A stretch of DNA of 64,000 nucleotides. It comes from Methylophaga marina (GTDB lineage Bacteria; Pseudomonadota; Gammaproteobacteria; Nitrosococcales; Methylophagaceae). The stretch spans positions 2,528,501 to 2,592,500 of the forward strand of contig NZ_AP027741.1 of the NCBI RefSeq assembly GCF_030296755.1, in the 5' to 3' direction. Position numbers and translations under genes: made by a program. The number at the start of each line of letters is the position of its first letter. Position 1 is the stretch's first letter. The notes beneath the pieces were generated by a model that saw only the letters and a program-made list of their open reading frames with translations, had not been told where the DNA came from and did no database searches. Shown in pieces: positions 36,436 through 46,190 of the stretch.

Positions 36436-38826
36436 ATGCCTGAGAGCACAAAATTACAAGTCAGTGAGTTATATCATCATTGTAATCCTGAACAATGGAC
36501 ATTTTCTTCCACTCAAGATCTTAAAGCGACGAATGAAGTTATTGGTCAACAGCGCGCATTGAGCGCCATCGAGTTTGGCAGTCATATTGATGCGGATGGT
36601 TATAACTTATTTGTGATGGGACCAGCTGGCGCAGGCAAATATACCTTAACCCGGCGTTATCTGGAGCAACATGTTGAGCATCTTCCTGAGGCCAAAGATT
36701 GGGCTTATCTGAATAATTTTGATGATCCACAACGACCTTATGCACTGAGTTTGCCAGCAGGGCAGGCTAAGCAACTACGCCAAGATATTGAGGATGTTAT
36801 TGATGCATTGAAGGAGGAACTACCTCAAGCCTTTGATGATGAATATTATCGTGGGCGGCTAAGAAGTCTTGATGAAGCAACCCGTAAACATCGCGTCAGA
36901 TTATTTGGCGTATTACAAAAGGAAGCTGATCGGAAGGGTATTGTCTTATTAAGGCTGCAAGATGGGCATTATGCTTTTGCTGCTCAGCATAATGGCGAAG
37001 CGATGACTTCTGAAGAATTTGAGCAATTACCAGCGGCTCAGCAGGAAGATGCAGAGAATGCCATAGCAGATTTACATGAAGACCTTCAATACACCCTATT
37101 AGAAATCAGAGAGTGGGAGAGAAACAATACAAAACAGTTACAGGCTCTCAACGATGAAGTCGCACTGGAAGTGTTGAGTAAACATGTCAACAAACTCAAG
37201 CATGCCTATCCAAGCTCAAGCAAGTTACAGCACTATTTTGACGCTATGCTTAAAGATCTTCGCAGTAATGTGGATGCTTTTCTGAAAGATGAGCAATCTG
37301 CTGAAGAGGCTACCAGTGACATTAACATACACAAACGTTATCAAATCAATCTGTTCGTAGATAACAGTCAAAAGCATGGTGCACCAATCGTGTATGAAAA
37401 TTTACCCAATCATCAGAGCTTACTTGGCTGCATCGAAAATATGGCGATGATGGGAGCTCTGGTTACCGACTTTACTTTGATTAAAGCAGGCGCGCTTCAC
37501 AAAGCAAATGGTGGTTTTTTGATCGTTGACGCAGAGCAACTGCTTTTACAGCCATACGGTTGGGAAGGCTTGAAGCGAGCATTAAAATCACGTGAAGTAA
37601 GATTTGATGCTTTAGAGCAAATATACAATCTCGTGGCGACAGTGTCTCTAGATCCTGAGCCAATACCCTTGGACCTGAAAGTTGTTTTACTGGGTGATAG
37701 AGAATTGTATTACCTGTTATATGAGATGGATCCCGAGTTCGCTGGCCTCTTTAAAGTCGTTGCTGACTTTGAAGATGAAATGACACGAAGTGTTGAAAAC
37801 GACACCTTATTTGCTCAAATGATGGCAAGCACCATTGAAAAATATAAATTAATTGATTTCGATAACTATGCCATTGCTAAAGTCATTGAACATAGTGCCA
37901 GGAGCATAGAAGACAGCCAGAAACTCTCTCTGCATATGGGCAATATGGCTGATTTATTACGAGAAGCATCTTTTCTGGCGAAACAGCAAAAGAATCCACT
38001 TGTCACCAGAGATAATGTGCAAAGCGCCATCAAGTTAAGAGAACAAAGGCTCGATCGGCTGCGAAGCCAGATTTATCAACAAATTGAACGAAATATTATT
38101 GATATTTCAACATCAGGCTCAGTGATTGGACAAATCAATGCATTATCGGTGCTGGGAATTGGTGGCTTCAGCTTTGGTCAGCCATCCAGAGTGACTGTTT
38201 CAGCTCGTTATGGTGATGACAACATCGTGGATATAGAACGTGAGGTTGATCTCGGTGGCGACATACACTCTAAAGGCGTATTAATTCTGAGTGGTTATTT
38301 GGGACGAACATATGCATCTGATAATCCGTTATCGATGTCAGCAAGTATCGTTTTTGAACAAAATTATGGTGAAGTGGACGGTGATAGTGCCACGGTTGCA
38401 GAACTATGCGCTCTATTATCCTCCATCGCCAACATTCCAATGAAGCAGTCAATTGCAATAACTGGATCCATGAATCAAATGGGGCAAGTTCAGGCTATTG
38501 GTGGTGTGAATGAAAAAATCGAAGGTTTCTTTGATATTTGTCAGCTCAGTGAGTTAACCGGTGAGCAAGGGGTGATTATCCCTGCCACAAACGTGCAGCA
38601 TCTCATGCTACGAGAAGATGTGATCAATGCTGTGGAAAGTGGACAATTCCATATCTACGGTGTGAGTCATGTCAATCAGGCTCTGGCATTATTGTCTGGC
38701 ATGCCAGCAGGTGAGTACGATGAAGAAATTGGTTTTCCGGATGATACATTTAATGCGCATGTGATGAAGCAAATACAAAAATGGGGTGATCATAACCGTA
38801 ACGATAAAGAATCATCATCTGAGTGA
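36436..38826 (+). CDS. Lon-family (LonB-like) ATP-dependent serine protease
   Basis: This 796-residue protein has an N-terminal AAA-like region with Walker A GPAGAGKYT (about 61-69), a long helical insertion, a second ATPase segment, and a C-terminal Lon protease domain. The catalytic dyad is Ser651 in DGDSAT and Lys694 in NEKIEG, 43 residues apart as in E. coli Lon. It belongs to the large group of Lon-like proteases with an AAA_32 domain, distinct from classical Lon. Role: degradation of specific or damaged proteins; the substrate is unknown. It is divergent from the PilZ gene with a 76-base spacer. Confidence 0.88.
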   Translation: MPESTKLQVSELYHHCNPEQWTFSSTQDLKATNEVIGQQRALSAIEFGSHIDADGYNLFVMGPAGAGKYTLTRRYLEQHVEHLPEAKDWAYLNNFDDPQRPYALSLPAGQAKQLRQDIEDVIDALKEELPQAFDDEYYRGRLRSLDEATRKHRVRLFGVLQKEADRKGIVLLRLQDGHYAFAAQHNGEAMTSEEFEQLPAAQQEDAENAIADLHEDLQYTLLEIREWERNNTKQLQALNDEVALEVLSKHVNKLKHAYPSSSKLQHYFDAMLKDLRSNVDAFLKDEQSAEEATSDINIHKRYQINLFVDNSQKHGAPIVYENLPNHQSLLGCIENMAMMGALVTDFTLIKAGALHKANGGFLIVDAEQLLLQPYGWEGLKRALKSREVRFDALEQIYNLVATVSLDPEPIPLDLKVVLLGDRELYYLLYEMDPEFAGLFKVVADFEDEMTRSVENDTLFAQMMASTIEKYKLIDFDNYAIAKVIEHSARSIEDSQKLSLHMGNMADLLREASFLAKQQKNPLVTRDNVQSAIKLREQRLDRLRSQIYQQIERNIIDISTSGSVIGQINALSVLGIGGFSFGQPSRVTVSARYGDDNIVDIEREVDLGGDIHSKGVLILSGYLGRTYASDNPLSMSASIVFEQNYGEVDGDSATVAELCALLSSIANIPMKQSIAITGSMNQMGQVQAIGGVNEKIEGFFDICQLSELTGEQGVIIPATNVQHLMLREDVINAVESGQFHIYGVSHVNQALALLSGMPAGEYDEEIGFPDDTFNAHVMKQIQKWGDHNRNDKESSSE

Positions 38827-38895
38827 CGGGTTTATTGAAGACTCTGATGTTGATGACGATAAGTAGAGTAGATATAAAAATGACGGAGTAATCAC

Positions 38896-39306
38896 ATGCA
38901 AAGATTAAGTGTTCTATTGTGTTTTATCTATATGGCCTTTTCAATGAATGCTTATGCCATGACACTACCACCCGTACCTGCTGAGCCAATTTATTTTGAA
39001 CCGCCAGTGGTAAAACCCGATCAAAATATGCAACAAATGAGCTGTTATCAAGTTGATAAAGCAATCAATCAGTTACATCCTTACCGGTACACTTATAAGC
39101 CTAGTTTTTATAAAGATGATGCAAATAAAGCAGCTACCGCACTCATCATGATCGATAGCATACCGATTGTTCAAGGCTGGCTAGGATTAGGCTATTTAGG
39201 GTATTCTGCTTTAGTAGAAGAAAAAGAAGATAGACGACAGCTACAAGTAGAGCAACAGATATCAGCGTTACAACGTATAAAAGCAGAAAAGCACTGTTAT
39301 GAGTAA
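38896..39306 (+). CDS. Secreted or periplasmic hypothetical protein
   Basis: This 136-residue protein has a signal peptide (residues 1-21, cleavage after AYA). The mature N-terminus is proline-rich (LPPVPAEPIYFEPPVV), a hydrophobic segment lies at about 80-103, and the C-terminal helix is Glu/Arg/Gln-rich and could form a coiled coil. Two cysteines (in SCYQV and KHCYE) could form a disulphide. A GGAG ribosome site lies upstream. I do not recognise a named family. Confidence 0.7.
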   Translation: MQRLSVLLCFIYMAFSMNAYAMTLPPVPAEPIYFEPPVVKPDQNMQQMSCYQVDKAINQLHPYRYTYKPSFYKDDANKAATALIMIDSIPIVQGWLGLGYLGYSALVEEKEDRRQLQVEQQISALQRIKAEKHCYE

Positions 39307-39402
39307 AACTGATCTCAATCAAATATCCTACTGATTTTGTTGTGAACTTGATTAAAAGTCATGTACTATCAGAATACTTAAATGCCCAGAGAGGTAAGAA
39401 AT

Positions 39403-40641
39403 ATGACTAGCACGTTTGAAATTAAAGCAAAATGGTACGAAGCTAATCTAAAAACAGCGAGAGAATCCAGAAGCAAATGGTATGAGGCTAACCTCAAACC
39501 ATCTATAAACATTGCCAAACCCTGGTATAACGCTAACAAGCGTCCAGCGAAAGACGTTGAGATTCCTTGGTACAAAGCTAACTTGGTTGAGCATATTGAA
39601 ACCAAAAATAAATGGTATGCAGCTAATCTAGACCAAGCCGTTCAGTCTGTACGCGCTACTCGTAAATGGTATGAAGCCAACAGAAGTCAATCTGAGGTTG
39701 AAAAACGCTGGCAACATTTTAGTGAAGAAATGTACAGTGATGTCAAAAAAGCTTGGATGCGTGTGAATCTTGATCAGGCACGTGAAAAACGTATTAAATG
39801 GTATGAAGCAAATCTGAACAATACTCCTACCGAAAAACATTGGTATGAGTTCAGTGATGAAAAATATTCAGACACCAAAAAGAAATGGTACGAAGCTAAT
39901 TTACAAACAGCTCGTATTAATCACAGCAAATGGTATGAAGCAAATATTCATCCTGATCCTCACGCTGAAGTCAAAAAACGTTGGTATGAGTCTAACTTAA
40001 GTTTAATTCGCACGCGTCAAGTCAAAACCAAATGGTTTGCAGATAACGCGGCTATCGCTAGAGAGAACCAAAAGTGGTACGAAGCCAACCAGCGACCAGC
40101 TAAGGTTTCTGATACACCGTGGTACGAGGCTAATATTGCAGCGCACATCCACACTAAAAACAAGTGGTATGAAGCTAACTTGAAATCTGCAGTCGCAGCT
40201 GTTCGTGCAGAACGCAGTCGTTGGTACGAAGCGAATGATAACCAGCCTACGCAAACGCACTGGTATGATTTTAGAGAGGCTAACGACACCGATTGGAAAT
40301 TAGCTTTCCGCGAAGCGAACTTAAAACAAGCTCGTGAAAAACGTATTAAGTGGTATGAAGCGAATCTCGATAACACACCGACAGAAAAACATTGGTATGA
40401 AATCAGTGATGAGCTGACAACTGAAACAGATAAAAAATGGTACGAAGCCAATCTGGAGAAAGCGCGTATCAGCCATAACAAATGGTACGAAGCTAATATG
40501 CATCCGGATCCACATGCTGATATTAAGAAAAAGTGGTATGAGGCTAATCTGGACTTAGCAAGAACACAAAAAGTGAAAAGTGATTGGTTCAAGCAGAATA
40601 TGATTACTGCACGCGAATCAAGCAAAAAGTGGGATAAGTAA
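39403..40641 (+). CDS. Repeat protein built of about 27 W-Y-x-A-N units (412 aa), unknown function
   Basis: The ATG at 39403 has GAGAGG eight bases upstream; an ATG at 39382 has no such site. Nearly the whole protein is a chain of units beginning (K/R/P/H)-W-Y-x-A-N-(L/x), each 13-19 residues, mostly 15. I count 26 full units and a short last one. A set of 12 units (residues 40-223) is repeated as residues 224-407 with the same order of variants (for example HPDPHA and NNTPTEKHWY in both). There is no signal peptide, no membrane helix and no cysteine. It is rich in Lys, Glu, Ala, Asn, Trp and Tyr, and the pattern suggests amphipathic helices with aromatic faces. I know no named family with this motif. 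Neighbours give no clear function. Confidence 0.85.
   Translation: MTSTFEIKAKWYEANLKTARESRSKWYEANLKPSINIAKPWYNANKRPAKDVEIPWYKANLVEHIETKNKWYAANLDQAVQSVRATRKWYEANRSQSEVEKRWQHFSEEMYSDVKKAWMRVNLDQAREKRIKWYEANLNNTPTEKHWYEFSDEKYSDTKKKWYEANLQTARINHSKWYEANIHPDPHAEVKKRWYESNLSLIRTRQVKTKWFADNAAIARENQKWYEANQRPAKVSDTPWYEANIAAHIHTKNKWYEANLKSAVAAVRAERSRWYEANDNQPTQTHWYDFREANDTDWKLAFREANLKQAREKRIKWYEANLDNTPTEKHWYEISDELTTETDKKWYEANLEKARISHNKWYEANMHPDPHADIKKKWYEANLDLARTQKVKSDWFKQNMITARESSKKWDK
39520..40623 (+). repeat. Tandem duplication of a 552-base coding super-repeat
   Basis: Bases 39520-40071 and 40072-40623 encode the same series of 12 W-Y-A-N units, 184 residues each. Corresponding units share insert lengths (for example the 17-residue HPDPHA units and the 14-residue NTPTEK units). 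DNA identity is clearly below protein pattern identity, so the duplication is old. Confidence 0.8.
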
Positions 40642-40689
40642 ACTGTAGAGAGAACTCTACCTGAAGGCGTCAACGGTCATGGATTTTAG

Positions 40690-41328
40690 ATGTTAAAAAT
40701 CGAATGTATCACCGTTGGCGCCTTTTTGGTGAATACCTATTTGATTATTGATGAAGCGACAAATGAGGCCGCCATCATTGATACCGGTGAGACAACAGAG
40801 CTCGCTGATTATCTTGAAACTAAACGTGAAGAATTTAAGCTAACTAAAATTCTACTAACACACGGTCACCTTGATCATGCTGGCTCTTTAAAAGACATAC
40901 AGCATCTATTTGACGCAGAAACCTACCTTCCAAGATTAGACAAACCTTTATTCGATACACTGCCACAACAAGGCGACTGGTTCGGTGCTCCACATATGAA
41001 TCGACCATGTGGCAGAGTTGATCATTTTGTTGATGATGGCGATGTCATCAGTCTAGGAGAAACAGATTTAACCTTTATTTCAACCCCAGGACATACACCT
41101 GGACAAGGTTGTTACTATACAAATCAAGACATTTTCGTGGGAGATACCTTGTTTGCCGGCAGTGTAGGGCGCACTGACTTACCCATGGGAGATGCTGCTC
41201 TGATGCAAAAGAGTCTGATAAAGCTGTCTTCATTACCCGGTTCTTTGATTGTTCACTCCGGTCATGGTCAGACAACTACATTAGCTGATGAGAAACGTCA
41301 CAACCCTTTTTTACAATTTTTGAGATAA
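40690..41328 (+). CDS. Metallo-beta-lactamase-fold hydrolase (GloB-like)
   Basis: This 212-residue protein has the metal motif THGHLDH, the later TPGHTPGQ and GDTLFAGSVGR segments and a final SGHG. These are ligands of the binuclear metal site in glyoxalase II-like hydrolases. It is a cytoplasmic thioester or related hydrolase, with the substrate uncertain. It follows the repeat-protein gene by 48 bases with a small hairpin between and precedes the carbonic anhydrase gene by 10 bases, so the latter two probably form an operon. Confidence 0.85.
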   Translation: MLKIECITVGAFLVNTYLIIDEATNEAAIIDTGETTELADYLETKREEFKLTKILLTHGHLDHAGSLKDIQHLFDAETYLPRLDKPLFDTLPQQGDWFGAPHMNRPCGRVDHFVDDGDVISLGETDLTFISTPGHTPGQGCYYTNQDIFVGDTLFAGSVGRTDLPMGDAALMQKSLIKLSSLPGSLIVHSGHGQTTTLADEKRHNPFLQFLR

Positions 41329-41338
41329 CAATAACAAC

Positions 41339-41968
41339 ATGCCGACGACCTATAAATTACTAGAGGGTTTTTCTCGATTTAAAAAAACATACTTTGGTGA
41401 TGACAGAGCACTGTATGAGAGTATGAAAACAGGGCAGCCAACAAAAATACTCATGATTGCCTGTTGTGATTCTAGAGTTGATCCTGCGATTTTAACGGAT
41501 TGCGACCCTGGCGATATTTTCACCGTAAGAAATGTGGCAAACCTCGTTCCTCCTTGTGAAACAGATAATAACCATCATGGTACAAGTTCAGCATTGGAGT
41601 TTGCTGTGAATTCGCTAAATGTAGAGAGCATCGTAGTGATGGGCCATGGCAATTGTGGTGGTATACGTGCTTTATGGCAAAGTGATGGTGTTGAAGATTC
41701 CAAATTTATTCATCGCTGGGTGTCTATTGCGAAAAGCGCTAAGGACTGGGTAAAAGTGAATCATAAACATGAATATGAAAGTATTCAGTTAAAGATGTGT
41801 GAACAAAGAGCCGTACTTGTTTCTTTAGAAAATCTGATGACATTTGAATGTATCAAAAACCGTGTTGAAGCCGGAAATTTACGATTACACGGGTGGTACT
41901 TTGATCTCGATAAAGGTGAATTGATGTGCTATAACCCAACCACTGATAAATTTGAAAAACCAGCATAA
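41339..41968 (+). CDS. Beta-class carbonic anhydrase
   Basis: This 209-residue enzyme interconverts CO2 and bicarbonate in the cytoplasm. Zinc and catalytic residues are visible in CCDSRVDP and GHGNCGG. The ATG begins MPTTYKLL, which fits the family; no strong ribosome site is seen. It ends at a strong bidirectional terminator. Confidence 0.92.
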   Translation: MPTTYKLLEGFSRFKKTYFGDDRALYESMKTGQPTKILMIACCDSRVDPAILTDCDPGDIFTVRNVANLVPPCETDNNHHGTSSALEFAVNSLNVESIVVMGHGNCGGIRALWQSDGVEDSKFIHRWVSIAKSAKDWVKVNHKHEYESIQLKMCEQRAVLVSLENLMTFECIKNRVEAGNLRLHGWYFDLDKGELMCYNPTTDKFEKPA

Positions 41969-41993
41969 AAAAGGCGCCTTTGGCGCCTTTTTT
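41967..41993. terminator. Bidirectional terminator between carbonic anhydrase and bamE
   Basis: GGCGCC-TTT-GGCGCC with an A-run before and a T-run after. It overlaps the carbonic anhydrase stop and ends two bases before the bamE stop. Confidence 0.9.
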
Positions 41994-41994
41994 G

Positions 41995-42534
41995 TTATTG
42001 AATGTCTCTGTCAGGAATTTGCTGTTGATCCACATCAGGTTTAGCGGGATCCGTGCCTTCAATAACTTCAATGTCCTCGTCATCATCCCCGAGACCCACC
42101 AGACTTTTTAGCTTTGAATACAGGCCAGTATTTTTCTCTGTTAAAGGCACGATAACATTTTTATCCTGGCGTTCAACCTGTGGTAGATCTGCTCTAGCCA
42201 CAGTACGTGTATCACCATCAATGCGTGCCAATTTTTCTGACTCATCAAAGTAAAGGGTGATACGGCGTTGTTCGCGATCTTCTCCGCCGGGTTGATAACT
42301 ATAGACATAGTCCCAGCGATTCGGGTGAAAAGTATCAATGAGTAATGGTGTGCCCATAACATAGGCGACCTGATTTTTCGTCATGCCAGGCTCAAGTTGA
42401 TTGATCATTTCTTGAGTAACATCATTACCTTGCTGGATATCTATGCGATAAACACCAGGTATTTTATCGGTGCTGCAAGCTGACAATGACAAAATAACTG
42501 CCAAGGAAAGGCTGTAAACAACGGAGCTTTTCAT
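41995..42534 (-). CDS. bamE: Outer-membrane assembly lipoprotein BamE (SmpA/OmlA)
   Basis: This 179-residue lipoprotein has the signal and lipobox LSAC (Cys20). The BamE domain (about 27-118) has [15 protein letters not shown] and DYVYSY signatures. It is a component of the Bam complex inserting beta-barrel proteins. The tail after about 118 is an extension rich in Asp, Glu and Pro, longer than in E. coli BamE (113 residues). It is divergent from fur, as in many gammaproteobacteria. Confidence 0.93.
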   Translation of the reverse strand: MKSSVVYSLSLAVILSLSACSTDKIPGVYRIDIQQGNDVTQEMINQLEPGMTKNQVAYVMGTPLLIDTFHPNRWDYVYSYQPGGEDREQRRITLYFDESEKLARIDGDTRTVARADLPQVERQDKNVIVPLTEKNTGLYSKLKSLVGLGDDDEDIEVIEGTDPAKPDVDQQQIPDRDIQ

Positions 42535-42612
42535 TTAGTATTGATTTCTGTAGTTAATTACCAATCTGCGATGATACTCTATTCGCAGCATTTCTACGAG
42601 GCAACAATAATA

Positions 42613-43029
42613 ATGGAAAGACAAGATTTACGAAAAGCTGGATTAAAAGTGACGCTACCAAGATTAAAAGTCTTGGAAATTTTGGAAACATCAGATTTGC
42701 GTCATATGAGTGCGGAAGATGTGTACAAAGCACTTCTGGATATGGGAGAAGAAATAGGCTTAGCCACAGTTTATCGTGTACTAACGCAGTTTGAGGGAGC
42801 CGGACTAGTTTCCAGGCTCAGCATTGAGGGTGGACATGCTGTATTTGAGCTACAAGACGGTAGTCATCATGATCATCTACTGTGTGTGCGCTGCGGCAAG
42901 ATTGAAGAGTTTTTCGATGAAGTCATCGAGCAACGCCAAAAAGCCATCGCTAAAGAAAAAGGTTGGGAGATGACGGATCATAGTTTATATATCTATGGGA
43001 TCTGCCAAACGTGTTTAAGAGAAGAATAG
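42613..43029 (+). CDS. fur: Ferric uptake regulator Fur
   Basis: This 138-residue protein starts at MERQDLRKAGL with GAGG about 12 bases upstream. It has a winged-helix domain (about 1-80: LKVTLPRLKVLEIL, AEDVYKALL, ATVYRVLTQFE) and a metal-binding dimerisation domain (HHDH, CVRCGKIEEF, CQTC). It represses iron-uptake genes when loaded with Fe(II). It shares a 78-base divergent region with bamE. Confidence 0.95.
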   Translation: MERQDLRKAGLKVTLPRLKVLEILETSDLRHMSAEDVYKALLDMGEEIGLATVYRVLTQFEGAGLVSRLSIEGGHAVFELQDGSHHDHLLCVRCGKIEEFFDEVIEQRQKAIAKEKGWEMTDHSLYIYGICQTCLREE

Positions 43030-43037
43030 TAAATAAT

Positions 43038-44711
43038 CTAGCGTTGAGCCTGATCCAGCATTTCCTCTGCATGAGAACGTGTTTTAGTGGTCAGGTTCAC
43101 GCCACCTAGCATTCTAGCTATTTCTTCAATACGCTGTTGTTTATCGAGTTTATCAACAACAATATGAGTGCTGTCTTTTAAATGTTTTTTACTGACCTGT
43201 AATTGATGGTGTGCTTGCGCAGCTACTTGCGGTAGATGTGTAATACAAATCACTTGTTGCGTTGCAGCTAACGCTCTTAAATGTTTACCCACCACCTCAG
43301 CAACACTACCACCAATACCTACATCCACCTCATCAAAAATTAAGGTTGGGACCGTTCGTTTTCCAGCCGTGACAACTTGAATTGCCAAGCTGATCCGGGC
43401 AAGCTCACCTCCTGACGCTACTTTGGCCAGCTCACCTGAGGGTTGTCCAGGGTTTGTTCTGACTAAAATTCGAACACTGTCCATACCGTACTCTGAAAAT
43501 TTCTGATCTGGATTGGCGATGACTTCAATATCAATTTCACCAGATGGAATGGCCAGCTGTTTGATAGAGGCTGAAATTTGCTTTGCTAGTGGTTTAGCCG
43601 TTTTGATTCGTTTCTGGTGTATTTCTTCGCTTAGTGTTCGGCAAACCTTCTCTTTTTCAGCTAATTGTGTTTCGAGTTCAGCTAGATGCACTTCACTGGA
43701 AGAGAGTCGGTCGAGTTCTGCTGTTAATTCTTGATAGAGTTCGGGTAACTCCTCGACTTCGACTTGATGTTTTCTCGCGATATCGTGGAGCTGTGATAGT
43801 TCATTTTCAATACTGTTTAATCGTTCCGGATCGAGATCGATATGATCCAAGTATTGACGTAACTCATCTGCCGTTTCATCAAGATTGATAATAGCCGCAT
43901 TAAGTGTTTCTACAGCGCTAGCGAAACGTGGTTCAACATGCTGAAGCTTTTCAAGTTCGCTTAATGTATGGTTGATGATGTCGTATGCAGCCGCTTGTTC
44001 CTCATCAAAGATACGATGTAAGCCTGCTTCTGCTGTACTAATCAACTCAGCAGCATTAGCAAGTTGGTTTTGCTCTTGAAGAAGCTGCTGGATATGTGAT
44101 TCCGATAATTGGAAATTAGCCAGTTCACCCACCTGATATTGCAATAATTCCTGTTTGGCGCGTTGCTCATCGGACTGGCTTTTCAATTGTTGGAGCGCTT
44201 GCTGTGACGATGACCAATCTCGATAAGCCAATTTGAGTTTATCGAGTAATGCTTTGTTATCAGCGACAATATCTAATATTTCGCGCTGAGTCTGAGGCCG
44301 TATTAATGATTGATGTGCATGTTGTCCATGTATGTCGATACTTCGCTCACTGACTTCTCTTAAAAGTGCCAGTGGAACCATACGACCGTTTATATAACCT
44401 TTTGAGCGTCCATCACGACTGATTGTACGACGAAGGTGACATTGCTCCTCTTCATCTAATTCATGGTCTTTTAACCATTTAGCTAAGCTTACGTTGTTGT
44501 TCAGATTGAAGTCGGCTTCAATTTCAGCACGCTCTGCACCGTGCCGAATCATATTCGAGTCTGCGCGATCACCTAGCACTAAGCTAAGCGCATCCACTAA
44601 CATCGATTTACCAGCACCAGTTTCTCCAGTTAGCGATGTCATGCCAGGCTCAAAATTAAGAGCAAGATCTTCTACCACCGCTAAGTTACGAACACTCAGA
44701 CCGACTAACAT
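43038..44711 (-). CDS. recN: DNA repair ATPase RecN
   Basis: 557 residues from the ATG at 44711 (MLVGLSVRNLAVVEDL, as in E. coli); a start at 44729 is possible. SMC-like ATPase: Walker A GETGAGKS near residue 30, long central coiled coil (about 150-380), signature and Walker B (LIFDEVDVGIGG). It helps repair double-strand breaks. Its start overlaps the nadK stop by seven bases. Confidence 0.94.
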   Translation of the reverse strand: MLVGLSVRNLAVVEDLALNFEPGMTSLTGETGAGKSMLVDALSLVLGDRADSNMIRHGAERAEIEADFNLNNNVSLAKWLKDHELDEEEQCHLRRTISRDGRSKGYINGRMVPLALLREVSERSIDIHGQHAHQSLIRPQTQREILDIVADNKALLDKLKLAYRDWSSSQQALQQLKSQSDEQRAKQELLQYQVGELANFQLSESHIQQLLQEQNQLANAAELISTAEAGLHRIFDEEQAAAYDIINHTLSELEKLQHVEPRFASAVETLNAAIINLDETADELRQYLDHIDLDPERLNSIENELSQLHDIARKHQVEVEELPELYQELTAELDRLSSSEVHLAELETQLAEKEKVCRTLSEEIHQKRIKTAKPLAKQISASIKQLAIPSGEIDIEVIANPDQKFSEYGMDSVRILVRTNPGQPSGELAKVASGGELARISLAIQVVTAGKRTVPTLIFDEVDVGIGGSVAEVVGKHLRALAATQQVICITHLPQVAAQAHHQLQVSKKHLKDSTHIVVDKLDKQQRIEEIARMLGGVNLTTKTRSHAEEMLDQAQR

Positions 44712-45580
44712 GTTAACTTTCTTCCCCATTCCAGTTTGGCGCGAAGAATAGAATAATGGTCGTGATCTTCAAGATGCAATAGCCTGATTCGACTTTCGTG
44801 TTTTTCTATACGCACAGTCTCGCCGGGCTGAAGAACAAGCCCAGGGCGTCCATCACAAGTTACCATTGCGGTAGTGATATTGTTTTCACTTAAAGTAATT
44901 TCAATGACATTATTTGCTGAAACTACTAGCGGCCGATTACTGAGAGTATGTGGGCAGACTGATGCTAAAACCACCACATCCAGGTCCACATCCAATATTG
45001 GACCTCCTGCAGACATCGCATAGGCAGTTGAACCCGTCGGAGTCGATACCACAATACCATCTGCACGCTGACTGTTTAGAAACCGGCCGTTGATATGGGT
45101 TTCGAACTCAATCATATGCAAATTCTGATATGAATGAATGACCACATCATTCATTGCGATGCTTGGAGGTTTCGTACCGCCAGTGATGCTTGCATTCAGC
45201 AGAAATCGACTGTCATTCCGGTAATGACCACAAAGAATGGCATCAAGCTGATGTGATAAATTCGTTAAAGTAACATCAGCGAGAAATCCTAGACGGCCAA
45301 CATTGATACCCACAACGGGCATATTGGTACCGGCAAGCGCTCTTGATGCAGAGAGCAGGGTGCCATCCCCGCCTATAGCGATGGTCAGATCACAATGAGT
45401 TTTGAATTCCTTAATGGAGATAACATCAAGTGATGGTAAAAATGAAAGTGGTTCGTTACATACAACAGTCAAGTCACGTGTAGCTAGAAACTCGTTTACC
45501 TGCTCAACCGCATTTTCCATAACAGGGTCGTCTTTACGAATAAAAAGTCCGATACGCTTAAATGCAGATTGGGTAGTCAA
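44705..45580 (-). CDS. nadK: NAD kinase
   Basis: This 291-residue enzyme phosphorylates NAD to NADP. It has the GGDGT motif (about residues 69-73), NVGRLGFLAD and a TPTGSTAY segment. It is upstream of, and overlaps, recN, the usual gammaproteobacterial pair. It is divergent from ndk with about 170 bases between, in which no strong promoter was recognised by eye. Confidence 0.94.
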   Translation of the reverse strand: MTTQSAFKRIGLFIRKDDPVMENAVEQVNEFLATRDLTVVCNEPLSFLPSLDVISIKEFKTHCDLTIAIGGDGTLLSASRALAGTNMPVVGINVGRLGFLADVTLTNLSHQLDAILCGHYRNDSRFLLNASITGGTKPPSIAMNDVVIHSYQNLHMIEFETHINGRFLNSQRADGIVVSTPTGSTAYAMSAGGPILDVDLDVVVLASVCPHTLSNRPLVVSANNVIEITLSENNITTAMVTCDGRPGLVLQPGETVRIEKHESRIRLLHLEDHDHYSILRAKLEWGRKLTC

Positions 45581-45749
45581 AATGGCTTCCTATGGTTATA
45601 AAACGGTCATCTGATAGTAATGCTTTTGCCATAAAATCCAAAGTAAAAACAGATTTAACGTGATTTGTTTCACAACATTGATATTAGATGGCTGAGAAAT
45701 GCTAGAATATCAGGATTTTCTTGACTCAAATTAAATATAGAGGAATAAC

Positions 45750-46181
45750 ATGGCGATTGAACGCACTCTTTCTATCATCAAACCTGATGCTGTTGCAAAA
45801 AATGTGATTGGTGAAATTTACACACGTTTTGAAAAAGCGGGCTTAAAAATTGTGGCTGCAAAAATGATGCACTTATCACAAGAAAAAGCAGAAGGTTTTT
45901 ACGCTGAACACAAAGAACGTCCTTTCTTTAAAGATCTTGTTAGCTTCATGACATCTGGTCCAGTCATCGTTCAAGTTTTAGAAGGTGAAAATGCTGTCTT
46001 AACACACCGCGACCTAATGGGCGCAACTAACCCTGCTGAAGCAGCAGCGGGCACTATCCGTGCTGATTTCGCGCAAAGCATTGATGAAAATGCGGTTCAC
46101 GGTTCTGATTCTGTTGAGAGCGCTGCACGCGAAGTGTCTTACTTCTTCGCTGATGATGAAGTTTGTGCACGCACACGCTAA
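45750..46181 (+). CDS. ndk: Nucleoside diphosphate kinase
   Basis: This 143-residue enzyme balances NTP and dNTP pools. The active-site His is in NAVHGSDS near residue 118; the N-terminal [12 protein letters not shown] is canonical. AGAGGA precedes the ATG. It is the first gene of the ndk-rlmN-pilW-rodZ-ispG-hisS operon, with rlmN nine bases later. Confidence 0.96.
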   Translation: MAIERTLSIIKPDAVAKNVIGEIYTRFEKAGLKIVAAKMMHLSQEKAEGFYAEHKERPFFKDLVSFMTSGPVIVQVLEGENAVLTHRDLMGATNPAEAAAGTIRADFAQSIDENAVHGSDSVESAAREVSYFFADDEVCARTR

Positions 46182-46190
46182 GAGCTGATT

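Noticed and set aside
39378..40623. Repetitive DNA at 39.4-40.6 kb considered as a CRISPR array
   Set aside because: The repeats are in frame, vary in length and sequence between units, and encode a consistent protein motif; there are no identical repeats with unique spacers.
40017..40673. A 218-codon open frame on the minus strand opposite the W-Y-A-N repeat gene
   Set aside because: Its L-A-S-Y-H-F repeats are the reverse complement of the K-W-Y-E-A-N codons. It has no ribosome site and is a shadow of the repeat gene.
40642..40689. Small hairpin (GTAGAG-AGAA-CTCTAC) after the repeat gene as a terminator
   Set aside because: Six-bp stem without a following T-run; at most a weak structure, so not listed as a feature.
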